Below, one piece after another: positions 4,934 through 12,128 of a DNA stretch of 12,128 bases (its first letter is position 1; every line of letters starts with the position of its first letter). The notes under the pieces were generated by a model. The model had not been told where the DNA came from, did no database searches, and saw only the letters and a list, made by a program, of their open reading frames with translations. This DNA is from JBBITW01 sp037440525 (GTDB lineage Bacteria > Desulfobacterota > BSN033 > UBA1163). Made by a program: the position numbers and the translations under genes. The stretch lies in the NCBI GenBank assembly GCA_037440525.1, contig JBBITW010000111.1:1-12128 (forward strand). Reading direction: 5' to 3'.

Positions 4934-7423
4934 ATGGCAGAAAAGATTTATGAAGAGGTTCCTGTTGAGCAGTTAAGATGGCGATGTAACTTAGATATCT
5001 TCCCTTTTGAAAATACAGAATCTATCAATCCAACAGAAGAGATTATTGGTCAGGAGAGGGCACTGGAGGCTATTCGGGTGGGATTAGATATCGAAAGTGT
5101 TGGTTATAACATATTTGTTACAGGACTTGCAGGGACTGGAAGATTTACTACAATTAAAAGTGTTTTAAAGGGACTCGATGTGAAAGGAAAGATCCCTAAC
5201 GATATATGCTATGTCAATAATTTCAAAAACCCTGATATGCCCCATATGATAAGCCTTCCAGCAGGAAAGGGAAATGCCTTTAAAAAAGAGATGGAGACTT
5301 TGATTGAATCTTTGAAGAAAAAAATCCCTCTTATCTTTGAAAACGAAACATACCTCAATAAGAAGAAAGAACTCGTAGAAAGGTTTAGAAATAAACAGGC
5401 AGAGATGTTTCGGGAATTTGAGAAGAAGGTAAACCGTGAAGGCTTTGCCCTTGTTCAGATTCAAATGGGACCCTATTCAAGGCCGGGTATCTTTCCTTTA
5501 ATCGAAGGTAATCCTGTCAATATCGAGCAACTGGAGACAATGGTAGAAGAAGATAAGTTCTCCAGGGAAGAGCTTGGGAGAATCAAAGAGAAACAGAATG
5601 AATTGATTAACGAATTGGAAATCATATTTAAGGAGACACGAAAATCAGAAAAGGAAATAAAAGAGGAGCTGAGTGCATTGGATAATGAGGTAATCTCTCC
5701 AGTGGTTAAAGACTCAATCTATGATATAAAAGAAAAATTTAATTATGAGAAGATACACCTTTACCTGGATGAAGTCCAAGAACATATCCTTTCAAACCTT
5801 CATCGTTTTCGCGAAAGGGAGGAAACCCCTTCTCCCATTATTCCAGGGTTGACTATTCCCCCGACACCAGATACCTTTACAGAATATGAAGTAAACGTCC
5901 TTGTGGATAATTCTCAAACAAAAGGGGCCCCGATAATAGTTGAGACCACCCCAAATTATCGAAATCTTTTTGGTACGATTGAACGTGTGGTAGATCGCTC
6001 TGGAATATGGAAGACAGATTTTACCCACATAAAGGCAGGTGCATTTTTAAGAGCCAATGGTGGTTATCTCATCTTCAATGCCCTTGACGCCCTTCTGGAA
6101 CCATGGGTATGGCCTGCATTAAAAAGGACCTTAAAAAATCAGGTTATCGAAATCCAAACCTATGATCCCCTCTATTTCTTTTCTACATCCGCTCTTAAAC
6201 CCGAACCAATCGAATGTAACACAAAGGTCATAATGATTGGGGATACCCACATCTACTACCTACTTTATAATCTGGATGATGATTTTAAAAAGATTTTTAA
6301 GATTAAAGCTGACTTTGATTCAGTCATGCGTAAAGACGAGGAGAAGATATTACAATATTCCTCCTTTATTAAAAAGATATGTGATGAAGAAAAATTAAGA
6401 CCCTTTGATAGGACAGGTGTTTCGGCAGTTGTAGAATATGGAGTAAGGCTGGCTGGAAGGCAAAAGAAACTTTCCACCCGTTTTCATCTCATTGCTGATC
6501 TGTTAAGGGAGGCAAATTATTGGGCAATAAAGGATGGAAGTAGTGTAGTAACAGAAAAACATGTGGATATGGCCATTGAAAAGAAAATATATAGGGTAAA
6601 CCTTATTGAGGAAAAGATTCAGGAGATGATAGATGAGGGAACGATTCTTATCGATTCAGATGGGATGGTTGTTGGTCAGGTTAATGGTCTCTCGGTTTAT
6701 AATCTTGGAGATTATATGTTTGGGAAACCCTCCCGTATAACAGCAAAGACCTCCCTCGGTAAGGCAGGAATTATAAATATTGAGAGGGAGGCCGAGTTAA
6801 GTGGCCCCATACACAATAAAGGGGTCTATATCCTCTCGGGATATCTCAGAAGTAAGTATGCCCAGGATAAACCACTGACAATGAGTGCAAGTATCTGTTT
6901 TGAACAATCCTACAGTGGTGTGGAAGGAGATAGTGCCTCCTCTACCGAACTCTATGCCCTTCTCTCAAGCCTTTCGGGTCTTCCATTAAGGCAGGATATT
7001 GCCGTTACGGGTTCCGTCAACCAAAAGGGAGAGATACAGCCCATTGGTGGTGTAAACGAAAAGATTGAGGGCTTTTTTGATGTCTGTAAGGCGAAGGGAC
7101 TAACAGGTAAACAGGGCGTTATGATACCATACCAAAATATTGGTGATTTGATGTTGAGAAAAGATGTCGTTCAAGCTGTAAAGGAAGGGAAATTCCATAT
7201 CTACCCTGTTAAAACCATAGATCAGGGAATTGAAATCCTTACAGGCGTAGAGGCAGGTGAAAGGATGGAGGATGGAAAATTTAAAGAAGGGACAGTAAAT
7301 TATCTCGTGGATCAGAAACTTCGGGAACTGGGGCTGAAGATCAAAGAATTTGAAGGTGGTGCTGGTGAGGAGGTAAAGGAAGAGAAGAAGAGGAGGAGGG
7401 GAAAACCTTCCTGTAATGGATAG
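4934..7423 (+). CDS. Lon-like Ser-Lys protease with AAA_32-type ATPase region (COG1067 / YcbZ-LonB-like)
   Basis: An 829-residue protein with an N-terminal AAA-like region, a long charged helical insert (about 110-295), the rest of the ATPase region and a C-terminal Lon proteolytic domain (about 570-775). The catalytic Ser is S667 in EGDSAS and the Lys is K710 in GGVNEK, the expected spacing for a Lon dyad. The P-loop reads GLAGTGRFTT (64-73), with Arg in place of the Walker A lysine. The Walker B region reads GGYLIFNALDALL (376-388) instead of the acidic hhhDE. Both variants fit the AAA_32/COG1067 group rather than classical Lon, and there is no LAN domain or transmembrane segment. ATP dependence is therefore uncertain. 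The C-terminus is a basic, low-complexity tail (KKRRRGKP). Cytosolic degradation of damaged proteins is inferred, supported by the adjacent J-protein and ClpX-like genes. The RBS AAGGAGGT fixes the start. Confidence 0.92.
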   Translation: MAEKIYEEVPVEQLRWRCNLDIFPFENTESINPTEEIIGQERALEAIRVGLDIESVGYNIFVTGLAGTGRFTTIKSVLKGLDVKGKIPNDICYVNNFKNPDMPHMISLPAGKGNAFKKEMETLIESLKKKIPLIFENETYLNKKKELVERFRNKQAEMFREFEKKVNREGFALVQIQMGPYSRPGIFPLIEGNPVNIEQLETMVEEDKFSREELGRIKEKQNELINELEIIFKETRKSEKEIKEELSALDNEVISPVVKDSIYDIKEKFNYEKIHLYLDEVQEHILSNLHRFREREETPSPIIPGLTIPPTPDTFTEYEVNVLVDNSQTKGAPIIVETTPNYRNLFGTIERVVDRSGIWKTDFTHIKAGAFLRANGGYLIFNALDALLEPWVWPALKRTLKNQVIEIQTYDPLYFFSTSALKPEPIECNTKVIMIGDTHIYYLLYNLDDDFKKIFKIKADFDSVMRKDEEKILQYSSFIKKICDEEKLRPFDRTGVSAVVEYGVRLAGRQKKLSTRFHLIADLLREANYWAIKDGSSVVTEKHVDMAIEKKIYRVNLIEEKIQEMIDEGTILIDSDGMVVGQVNGLSVYNLGDYMFGKPSRITAKTSLGKAGIINIEREAELSGPIHNKGVYILSGYLRSKYAQDKPLTMSASICFEQSYSGVEGDSASSTELYALLSSLSGLPLRQDIAVTGSVNQKGEIQPIGGVNEKIEGFFDVCKAKGLTGKQGVMIPYQNIGDLMLRKDVVQAVKEGKFHIYPVKTIDQGIEILTGVEAGERMEDGKFKEGTVNYLVDQKLRELGLKIKEFEGGAGEEVKEEKKRRRGKPSCNG

Positions 7424-8159
7424 GATATTTCTGAATAAGAAGATTGAGATTGATAAAGAAGTAATCATTGAAGGGCCTCCTCTTGAGGCCCTTTATTTTC
7501 AGAGGGCTCGGGTAGGAAGCATAATCACATTGACAGATTCTGAGGGAAAAGATTTCAGAGGAAGGATTATTCAGCTATCTAAAGAGAAGGCCACTGTTGT
7601 GGTCTTTAGTCTATTTCCTTCATCAACAGAATCTCCAATTGAGATCATCCTTCTTCAGGCCCTTCCTGAAAAGGAAAGAATGGAATTGATTATTCAGAAG
7701 ACAACTGAATTGGGTATCTCCTCCATTATCCCATTTAAATCTCAAAGATCGATCTCTCTTGAAGAAAAGGATTCCAAGCAGAAGAAGTCCCATAGATGGC
7801 AGGAAATAGCAATAAAGGCCATGAAACAGTCAAGGAGAGCAAGAGTTCCTCTGGTAGAAAGATATAGTTCATTTGAGGAGGCTTTAAAATATTGTGAGGC
7901 CGAAGGGTTAAAAATCATCCTCTGGGAGAAAGATGGAAGGGGTTTAAAAAATATTTTGAAGGATAACCGTCCACACAGAGTTTATGTTATGGTTGGCCCT
8001 GAAGGAGGTTTTACAGAAGAGGAAGTAAAAGAGGCTATGGACCATGGATTCATCCCTGTTAAACTGGGCCAGCGTATCTTGAGGACAGAGACCGCATCTA
8101 TCACCCTTGTGGGAATCCTCCAATATGAACTTGGTGATCTGGGCCTGAGCAGTACCTAA
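7416..8159 (+). CDS. rsmE: 16S rRNA (uracil-1498-N3)-methyltransferase RsmE
   Basis: A 247-residue SPOUT-class methyltransferase that makes m3U1498 in helix 44 of 16S rRNA in the 30S subunit. The N-terminal PUA-like RNA-binding part (1-70) begins MDRIFL. The SPOUT domain shows QALPEKERMELIIQKTTELG (the family's K-x-x-RMExIIQKxTELG signature), a KAMKQSRRARVP stretch where many members read EAAEQSxRxxVP, the SAM-binding knot VGPEGGFTEEEV and LGQRILRTETASI. The length is normal for the family. ATG 7416 overlaps the protease stop by 8 nt; the purine tract AGGAGGAGGGG (7391-7401) lies 14 nt upstream as its probable RBS. This implies co-transcription with the protease gene. RsmE genes sit in varied contexts, so the pairing may be an expression convenience rather than a shared function. 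Confidence 0.95.
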   Translation: MDRIFLNKKIEIDKEVIIEGPPLEALYFQRARVGSIITLTDSEGKDFRGRIIQLSKEKATVVVFSLFPSSTESPIEIILLQALPEKERMELIIQKTTELGISSIIPFKSQRSISLEEKDSKQKKSHRWQEIAIKAMKQSRRARVPLVERYSSFEEALKYCEAEGLKIILWEKDGRGLKNILKDNRPHRVYVMVGPEGGFTEEEVKEAMDHGFIPVKLGQRILRTETASITLVGILQYELGDLGLSST

Positions 8160-8187
8160 AGAATTTACATGAATTATAATGATAATT

Positions 8188-8240
8188 AATAACTTTAAAG
8201 AAAAGGATATCCTTTGATTTATTCTATTTGTGAAGTTATT
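8188..8240. terminator. Nested inverted repeat between convergent rsmE and glgB, candidate bidirectional terminator
   Basis: AATAACTT (8188-8195) pairs with AAGTTATT (8233-8240) and extends inward through a G-T and an A-T pair. Inside it lies the perfect 14-bp palindrome AAAGGATATCCTTT (8202-8215). The plus strand continues into TTATTTCTCCTTTTT. The right arm overlaps the glgB stop codon. The location between two convergent genes supports a terminator role, but the stems are AT-rich and the T-tract is interrupted, so this is a moderate call. Confidence 0.42.
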
Positions 8241-10167
8241 TCTCCTTTTTAAAAAACAGGATTCCGAGAGGGGGTAATGTTAGGTTAAGTGAATGACATT
8301 TCCCATGAGCTGGAATGGGAGTAGCTTCCAATCCACCAAAGTTTCCATGATTACTTCCGCCGTAAATATTCGAATCGCTATTAAGCACCTCTCTCCAGTA
8401 ACCTTCTCGTGAAACTCCTATGCGATAATTATGCCTTGGAACCGGAGTAAAATTACATACAACCAATAATATATCTTCAGGGTCTTTTCCTTTCCTCAAA
8501 AAACTGATTATACTTCCTTCCCAGTCATGAAAGTCAATCCACTCAAACCCTTCCATCGAAAAGTCAATCTCATAAAGGGCAGGTTCATTTCTATAAAAAT
8601 TATTAAGATCTTTAACCCACCTCTGAATGCCCTGGTGAAGAGGATATTGAATCAGATGCCAATCAAGACTCCTCTCATGATACCACTCGTCACGCTGTCC
8701 AAATTCTCCTCCCATAAAAATCAATTTTTTACCCGGATGAGCATACATATATCCAAATAAAAGCCTCAGATTTGCAAATTTCTGCCAATCATCACCTGCC
8801 ATCTTTTCCAAAAGCGATCTCTTCCCATAAACTACCTCATCGTGAGAAAGAGAGAGAATGAAATTTTCATAAAAGGCATACCAGATGCTGAATGTCAATT
8901 GATTTTGATGATATTTTCTATATATAGGATCCTTTGAAAAGTAATCAAGGGTGTCGTGCATCCATCCCATGTTCCACTTCAAACCAAATCCAAGACCTCC
9001 TAAATAAGTTGGTCTCGAAACCATTGGCCAGGCGGTAGACTCCTCTGCAATTGTTTGAACATCAGGGAAACTTCTGTATACTGCCTCATTAAATGTCTTT
9101 ATAAAATCTATAGCTTCCAGATTTTCTCTTCCACCATGTCTATTTGGAATCCAATCCCCTTCCCTTCTACCATAATCAAGATATAGCATAGAAGCCACTG
9201 CATCTACCCTCAGTCCATCCACATGATATTGATCAAGCCAAAATAGGGCACTGCTAATGAGGAATGCTTTCACCTCATTTCGACCATGATTAAAAATATA
9301 ACTATGCCAATCGGGATGGTATCCCTTTTTTGGATCTTGATGTTCATAAAGATATGTCCCATCAAAATAGACCAAACCATGCCCATCATCCGGGAAATGA
9401 GATGGGACCCAGTCAAGTATGACCCCTATATTATTCTGATGTAGATGGTCTATAAGATGCATGAAATCTTGAGGAGTACCATATCTGCTCGTTGGTGCAA
9501 AATATCCAATTACCTGATATCCCCATGAACCATAAAATGGATGTTCCATAATAGGTAAGAATTCAACGTGTGTAAATCCCATTTCTTTTACATATTCTAC
9601 CAGATAAGGAGCTATCTCTCGATAGGTAAGAAATCTGTTTCCCTCATCTGGAACCCTTCTCCATGAACCAAGATGGACTTCATAAATAGAGATTGGTGAA
9701 TCAAGACTGTTAAATCTATTTCTTTTTGACATCCACTCATTATCTTTCCACTCATAATGCAGATCCCGGACCACAGAAGCAGTCTTTGGAGGTGCTTCCC
9801 ACAAAAAGGCAAAAGGATCGCCTTTATCGACAGAGTGGTTATTATAGTTAGAAACTAAGTGATATTTATAATTAGAACCCGAAGAAACACCGACAATAAA
9901 TCCTTCCCATATCCCTGAACTATCCTCTCTAACCCTTAAAGGATGGGATTCCTTGTCCCATTTATTGAAATCTCCCATTACAGAAACCTTTTTTGCATTA
10001 GGAGCCCAGACGGCAAAGTAGGTTCCTTCGGATCCCTCAAAAGAAAGGGGATGAGAACCAAGTTTTTTGTAGAGAGAAAAATGTTTACCCTCTTTGAACA
10101 AATAGATATCGTAATCTGAAAAGAGAGTAATACCATATAAAACATCCATATTCTTTATTGCCTTCAT
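8236..10167 (-). CDS. glgB: 1,4-alpha-glucan branching enzyme GlgB (GH13)
   Basis: A 643-residue glycogen branching enzyme, which cuts alpha-1,4 glucan and re-attaches the chain as an alpha-1,6 branch. The order is an N-terminal CBM48 module (about 27-125; GTYFAVWAPNAKKVSVMGDF), the GH13 barrel (about 160-500; EVHLGSWRR, VEFLPIMEHPFYGSWGYQ) and the C-terminal beta domain. The catalytic residues are present: nucleophile D322 in GLRVDAV, acid/base E375 in IAEEST, and D443 in LSHDEVVYGK. It lacks the extra N1 domain of the longer enterobacterial enzyme and matches the shorter 620-660 residue type. ATG at 10167 has a weak RBS (AAGGA, 13 nt away). ATG at 10149, six codons in, is an alternative. 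The gene lies 53 nt behind the MscS gene and is probably co-transcribed with it. No other glycogen gene is in the window. Confidence 0.97.
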   Translation of the reverse strand: MKAIKNMDVLYGITLFSDYDIYLFKEGKHFSLYKKLGSHPLSFEGSEGTYFAVWAPNAKKVSVMGDFNKWDKESHPLRVREDSSGIWEGFIVGVSSGSNYKYHLVSNYNNHSVDKGDPFAFLWEAPPKTASVVRDLHYEWKDNEWMSKRNRFNSLDSPISIYEVHLGSWRRVPDEGNRFLTYREIAPYLVEYVKEMGFTHVEFLPIMEHPFYGSWGYQVIGYFAPTSRYGTPQDFMHLIDHLHQNNIGVILDWVPSHFPDDGHGLVYFDGTYLYEHQDPKKGYHPDWHSYIFNHGRNEVKAFLISSALFWLDQYHVDGLRVDAVASMLYLDYGRREGDWIPNRHGGRENLEAIDFIKTFNEAVYRSFPDVQTIAEESTAWPMVSRPTYLGGLGFGLKWNMGWMHDTLDYFSKDPIYRKYHQNQLTFSIWYAFYENFILSLSHDEVVYGKRSLLEKMAGDDWQKFANLRLLFGYMYAHPGKKLIFMGGEFGQRDEWYHERSLDWHLIQYPLHQGIQRWVKDLNNFYRNEPALYEIDFSMEGFEWIDFHDWEGSIISFLRKGKDPEDILLVVCNFTPVPRHNYRIGVSREGYWREVLNSDSNIYGGSNHGNFGGLEATPIPAHGKCHSLNLTLPPLGILFFKKEK

Positions 10168-10220
10168 TATTTATTCAATATCCTTATTATTTTTTAAATA
10201 AATGCGTCATTACTTGAATC

Positions 10221-11258
10221 TTAAATTTTCAAAGATTCATTCTTCATATAAATTGTTCGTATTGGGAATGGAATTTCAATGCCCTCTTGCTGGTAACGTT
10301 TATGAAGCCGCTTGATGAATTCATGTATGATTAAATATTGATTAACATACTCCTTAGCCCTTAAGATAACAGTAAATTTGATGCTGAAGTCACTGAATGT
10401 ATGGTAACGAATGAATGGTTCAAAATCCTTCACACCTCCCTCAACATCTTGAAGAACCTGCTTGGCCACCTCAATAGTTACCTTCTCGACTCTCTCCAAA
10501 TCACTATGGTAACTGACACCCACCTGGACAGGAACGGACATCTCTTGCTCAGGAAGATAGAAATTTGTTATCTGGCTTCCTACTAATTTCGTATTCGGTA
10601 TTATGAGAATGTTATTGGGAAGCATTCGAATCCTTGTACTTCGCCAACCAATATGTTGCACATAACCTTCCTGCCCTGTCTCCAACATAATATAGTCTCC
10701 AATCCTGACAGGTTTATCGAAAAAGATATAAATTCCTGAGAAAAAGTTCGTTAAAGTATCCTGAAGGGCAAGGGCCACAACCAATCCTCCAATTCCTAAG
10801 GATGCTAAAAAGGGAGTGATCGTTATTTTTAGGCGGTCAAGAACAATGAGGAAAATAAATCCCAATATTATTGCTCTGTATAAGGTCTTAATCACACCTG
10901 CGGACGAAGAGACGATTTCCACCTTCTTGCTGTAACGCCGAAGTACCTCAATCATCAATCGGTCCACAAAGAGATAACCTGAAAGGATGAAAATAATGAT
11001 AATTAAGGCATCGGTATATTTCATCAATTTTTTAGAAAGTGGCGGGATAGCATCAAGGTAAAAGTTCAGGCCTAATCCAAGAAAAAAGAGAATTAGAGGC
11101 AGTTCTATTGCTGAAGCAAGAACTTCGTCAAATATATACTTTGTCTGCTCCGTCTTCTTCTTTAAATGTTTTATTAATGGATGAATTAAAGTAAAAATTA
11201 AAACCACCCAGATTAAAAAGGCAAACGATGGAATCCCCCACTCATAAATTGTATTCAT
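10221..11258 (-). CDS. MscS-family small-conductance mechanosensitive ion channel
   Basis: A 345-residue inner-membrane channel that opens under membrane tension and protects against hypo-osmotic shock. Hydrophobic segments are near residues 8-28, 48-68, 82-102 and 125-141, followed by the pore-lining helix and its conserved continuation (about 145-182; FLASLGIGGLVVALALQD, then NFFSGIYIFFDKPVRIGDYI). This continuation is the strongest family signature. The cytosolic MscS beta domain follows (VQHIGWRSTRIRMLPNN, IPNTKLVGSQITNF), then the alpha/beta C-terminal domain. With more than three transmembrane helices it is longer than E. coli MscS (286 residues) and closer to the YnaI/YbdG-like subfamilies. 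The start at 11258 is fixed by a strong RBS (AAGGAGGA on the minus strand, 11263-11270). glgB follows 53 nt downstream; a functional link between the two is not obvious. Confidence 0.95.
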   Translation of the reverse strand: MNTIYEWGIPSFAFLIWVVLIFTLIHPLIKHLKKKTEQTKYIFDEVLASAIELPLILFFLGLGLNFYLDAIPPLSKKLMKYTDALIIIIFILSGYLFVDRLMIEVLRRYSKKVEIVSSSAGVIKTLYRAIILGFIFLIVLDRLKITITPFLASLGIGGLVVALALQDTLTNFFSGIYIFFDKPVRIGDYIMLETGQEGYVQHIGWRSTRIRMLPNNILIIPNTKLVGSQITNFYLPEQEMSVPVQVGVSYHSDLERVEKVTIEVAKQVLQDVEGGVKDFEPFIRYHTFSDFSIKFTVILRAKEYVNQYLIIHEFIKRLHKRYQQEGIEIPFPIRTIYMKNESLKI

Positions 11259-11268
11259 CCAATCCTCC

Positions 11269-11561
11269 TTAAATTTTTTCTATAATCACCAAAGGAAAGT
11301 TAAGAAAAATCTCATTCAGTCGTAAAACCCTTCTGCCCTCTTCTGTTTCTCCCTTAATTATTCCAGGATCTTCTCCAATTTATTTGATAATTTATACCTA
11401 AAATATAGATTAAGCCATTCCTTAAGTTTTGTAAAGTAAAAGTCCTGTAAAAATCTGTAGATCTTATCGACGATTGGTGTAGTTACAGTCATTGCTGAAA
11501 AAGGATTTATATGTATTATCAAGGGAGTCAAAGGTACCGAAAAGTGGTGACAATCGAAAGA
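11269..11561 (-). pseudogene. Possible frameshifted coding remnant upstream of the MscS gene
   Basis: Two minus-strand open segments in different frames abut and overlap. One runs from 11561 to TAA 11358-11360, contains ATG 11490-11492 and would encode about 44 residues beginning MTVTTPIVDKIYRFLQDF. The second, from 11379 to TAA 11269-11271, has 36 codons and reads GIIKGETEEGRRVLRLNEIF in its middle. A shift of one base near 11358-11379 would join them into about 100 codons. The residue composition looks protein-like and the second stop overlaps the MscS ribosome binding site, the usual arrangement of an upstream operon member. I do not recognise the sequence. In AT-rich DNA, open segments this short can occur by chance. 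Confidence 0.28.
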
Positions 11562-11614
11562 TTATTGAACGAGTATTGAGATCATTAAATGCATATATGT
11601 AAGCTTTGACCCCC
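11523..11614. repeat. Imperfect inverted repeat spanning 92 bp
   Basis: GGGAGTCAAAG (11523-11533) and CTTTGACCCCC (11604-11614) are inverted copies matching at 10 of 11 positions, about 70 bp apart. They could be ends of a tiny non-autonomous element or of a decayed insertion sequence, but no transposase and no clear target duplication was seen. Confidence 0.3.
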
Positions 11615-11656
11615 ATTTTTATAATCATCAGTTAATTGAAAAAGAAATTTAAAATT

Positions 11657-11675
11657 AAAAGGGCGTCCCCTTTTT
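11657..11675. terminator. GC-core hairpin with T-run, orphan terminator-like element
   Basis: AAAAGGG (11657-11663) and CCCTTTT (11668-11674) form a perfect 7-bp stem around CGTC. The plus strand continues with one more T and then ATAAT; the minus strand continues with AATTTTAAATTTC. It has the shape of a small intrinsic terminator, but no intact gene ends into it from either side. Confidence 0.35.
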
Positions 11676-11753
11676 ATAATAAGGTTACTGTTACCTTAAA
11701 ATAAGAGGAGGCAAGCAATGAGTGGAGAGAGCATTATAGGAGAGGCAGACTGA
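11675..11753 (+). promoter_or_regulatory. Orphan leader: -10-like box, 19-bp dyad, strong RBS and an 11-codon ORF
   Basis: TATAAT occurs at 11675-11680, though no -35 box is found at the usual distance. The dyad TAAGGTTACTGTTACCTTA (11679-11697; 6-bp arms, 7-nt centre) follows immediately, in an operator-like position. Next comes a strong RBS (AGAGGAGG, 11704-11711) 6 nt before ATG 11718, which opens MSGESIIGEAD and then TGA at 11751-11753. The signals are those of a regulated gene start, but the reading frame stops at once. It may be the 5' end of a gene cut off by the hairpin-rich segment downstream. No SECIS-like hairpin follows this TGA closely. Confidence 0.3.
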
Positions 11754-11785
11754 CAGATGTAAATAAGTAAGCAAAATAATAAAAA

Positions 11786-11911
11786 CCTGAATTGAGCGTT
11801 TCTCAATTATCATTTCAGGGCAAAGTCCCTGACTTCGGCAATCTCAAATAAGAATTTATTGCCTACCAGCCGCAAGCAGACGAGCCCGAACGCCTTAGCA
11901 ATAGATTCAAT
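11786..11911. repeat. Hairpin-rich segment, possible dispersed repeat or decayed element end
   Basis: Adjacent stems are AATTGAG (11790-11796) with CTCAATT (11802-11808); TCAGGG (11815-11820) with CCCTGA (11827-11832); GGCAAT (11837-11842) with ATTGCC (11858-11863); and CCTGA (11786-11790) with TCAGG (11815-11819), which competes with the second stem. The middle of the segment (about 11861-11897) is clearly richer in G+C than its surroundings. The minus strand is open for 33 codons (11911 to TGA 11810-11812), reading AKAFGLVCLRLVGNKFLFEI near its start and ending RDFALK, with no start codon. Such a short block of stems plus a fragmentary frame resembles a dispersed palindromic repeat. Only one copy is visible here, so repetitiveness is inference. 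Confidence 0.35.
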
Positions 11912-11955
11912 TTATTATTCTTGTAAATTGAAATAATTTATTTTAATATTCCATC

Positions 11956-12128
11956 ATAGTAAAAAGACCTATTGAGAATGTAATTAAACAATCCATTTCA
12001 AAATATCCTGTTGTTGGTCTAATAGGATGTAGACAGGTTAGAAAAACTACCCTTGCAAAAATCATAGCAAATGAATTTGGCAACTCTGTATATCTCGATC
12101 TTGAACTTCTATGCATCCCCTCCTTTGT
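11956..12128 (+). pseudogene. Decayed AAA_14/DUF4143-type ATPase, N-terminal part (runs off window)
   Basis: The frame from 11956 to the window edge reads IVKRPIENVIKQSI, then KYPVVGLIG, the P-loop CRQVRKTTLAK, and SVYLDLE. This matches the N-terminus of the AAA_14 (DUF4143-linked) ATPases common in accessory regions of bacteria and archaea, where the loop is normally GPRQVGKTTLAK. Here the Pro is Cys (codon 12028-12030) and the Walker A Gly before Lys is Arg (codon 12040-12042). No ATG, GTG or TTG starts the frame: the codon at the expected start is ATA, the upstream in-frame stop is at 11944, and no RBS is seen. Start loss plus P-loop damage argues for a pseudogene. The 3' part is outside the window, so intactness further on cannot be judged. 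Confidence 0.6.

Noticed and set aside
7100..7468. 122-codon minus-strand open frame
   Set aside because: Antisense to the Lon-like protease and the rsmE start, with no recognisable domain and skewed composition.
11259..12128. CRISPR array or tRNA gene in the gene-poor end region
   Set aside because: The repeats seen are single inverted pairs, not evenly spaced direct repeats, and no cloverleaf with a T-loop (GTTCRA) could be drawn.

Overview
The window (about 39-40% G+C by eye) looks like chromosomal DNA from an anaerobic bacterium, most plausibly of the Desulfobacterota (former Deltaproteobacteria) type. The reasons are an ArsM next to a probable selenoprotein, a ClpX-like/J-protein/Lon-like proteolysis cluster, a bacterial deoxyhypusine-synthase-like protein, and AT-rich spacers with strong AGGAGG-type ribosome binding sites. 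The taxon is inferred from gene content only.

Layout. Bases 3-275 (+) are the C-terminus of an arsenite methyltransferase (ArsM). Just downstream, 324-635 (+) is best read as a 103-residue selenoprotein with two in-frame UGA codons arranged as U-x-x-U and a bacterial SECIS-like hairpin right behind them. Conventional gene calling would report only a 76-residue piece from an internal ATG. Bases 876-1925 (+) encode a deoxyhypusine-synthase-like enzyme. Bases 2128-7423 (+) form a protein quality-control block: a ClpX-like AAA+ unfoldase without zinc-binding domain but with an extra C-terminal domain, a zinc-finger-less J-domain co-chaperone overlapping it by 1 nt, and a large Lon-like protease. 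The protease keeps its Ser-Lys dyad but has altered Walker A and B motifs. rsmE (7416-8159, +) overlaps the protease gene by 8 nt. The strand then switches: glgB (8236-10167, -) and an MscS-type channel (10221-11258, -) point the other way, probably as one transcript reading mscS to glgB.

The last 870 bases (11259-12128) hold no intact gene. They contain a possible frameshifted gene remnant upstream of mscS, inverted repeats, an orphan leader (a -10-like box, a dyad, a strong RBS and an 11-codon ORF), a hairpin-rich segment that may be a dispersed repeat, and at the edge a decayed AAA_14/DUF4143-type ATPase without a normal start codon. This is an eroded accessory region.

Functional picture. 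ArsM and the diselenide/selenol-type small protein plausibly act together on trivalent or methylated arsenic or related thiophilic metals. The ClpX-like, J-domain and Lon-like proteins plausibly cooperate in unfolding and degrading damaged proteins, with RsmE expressed from the same run of genes. The selenoprotein is the most novel item, followed by the ClpX-like ATPase with its duplicated C-terminal domain.
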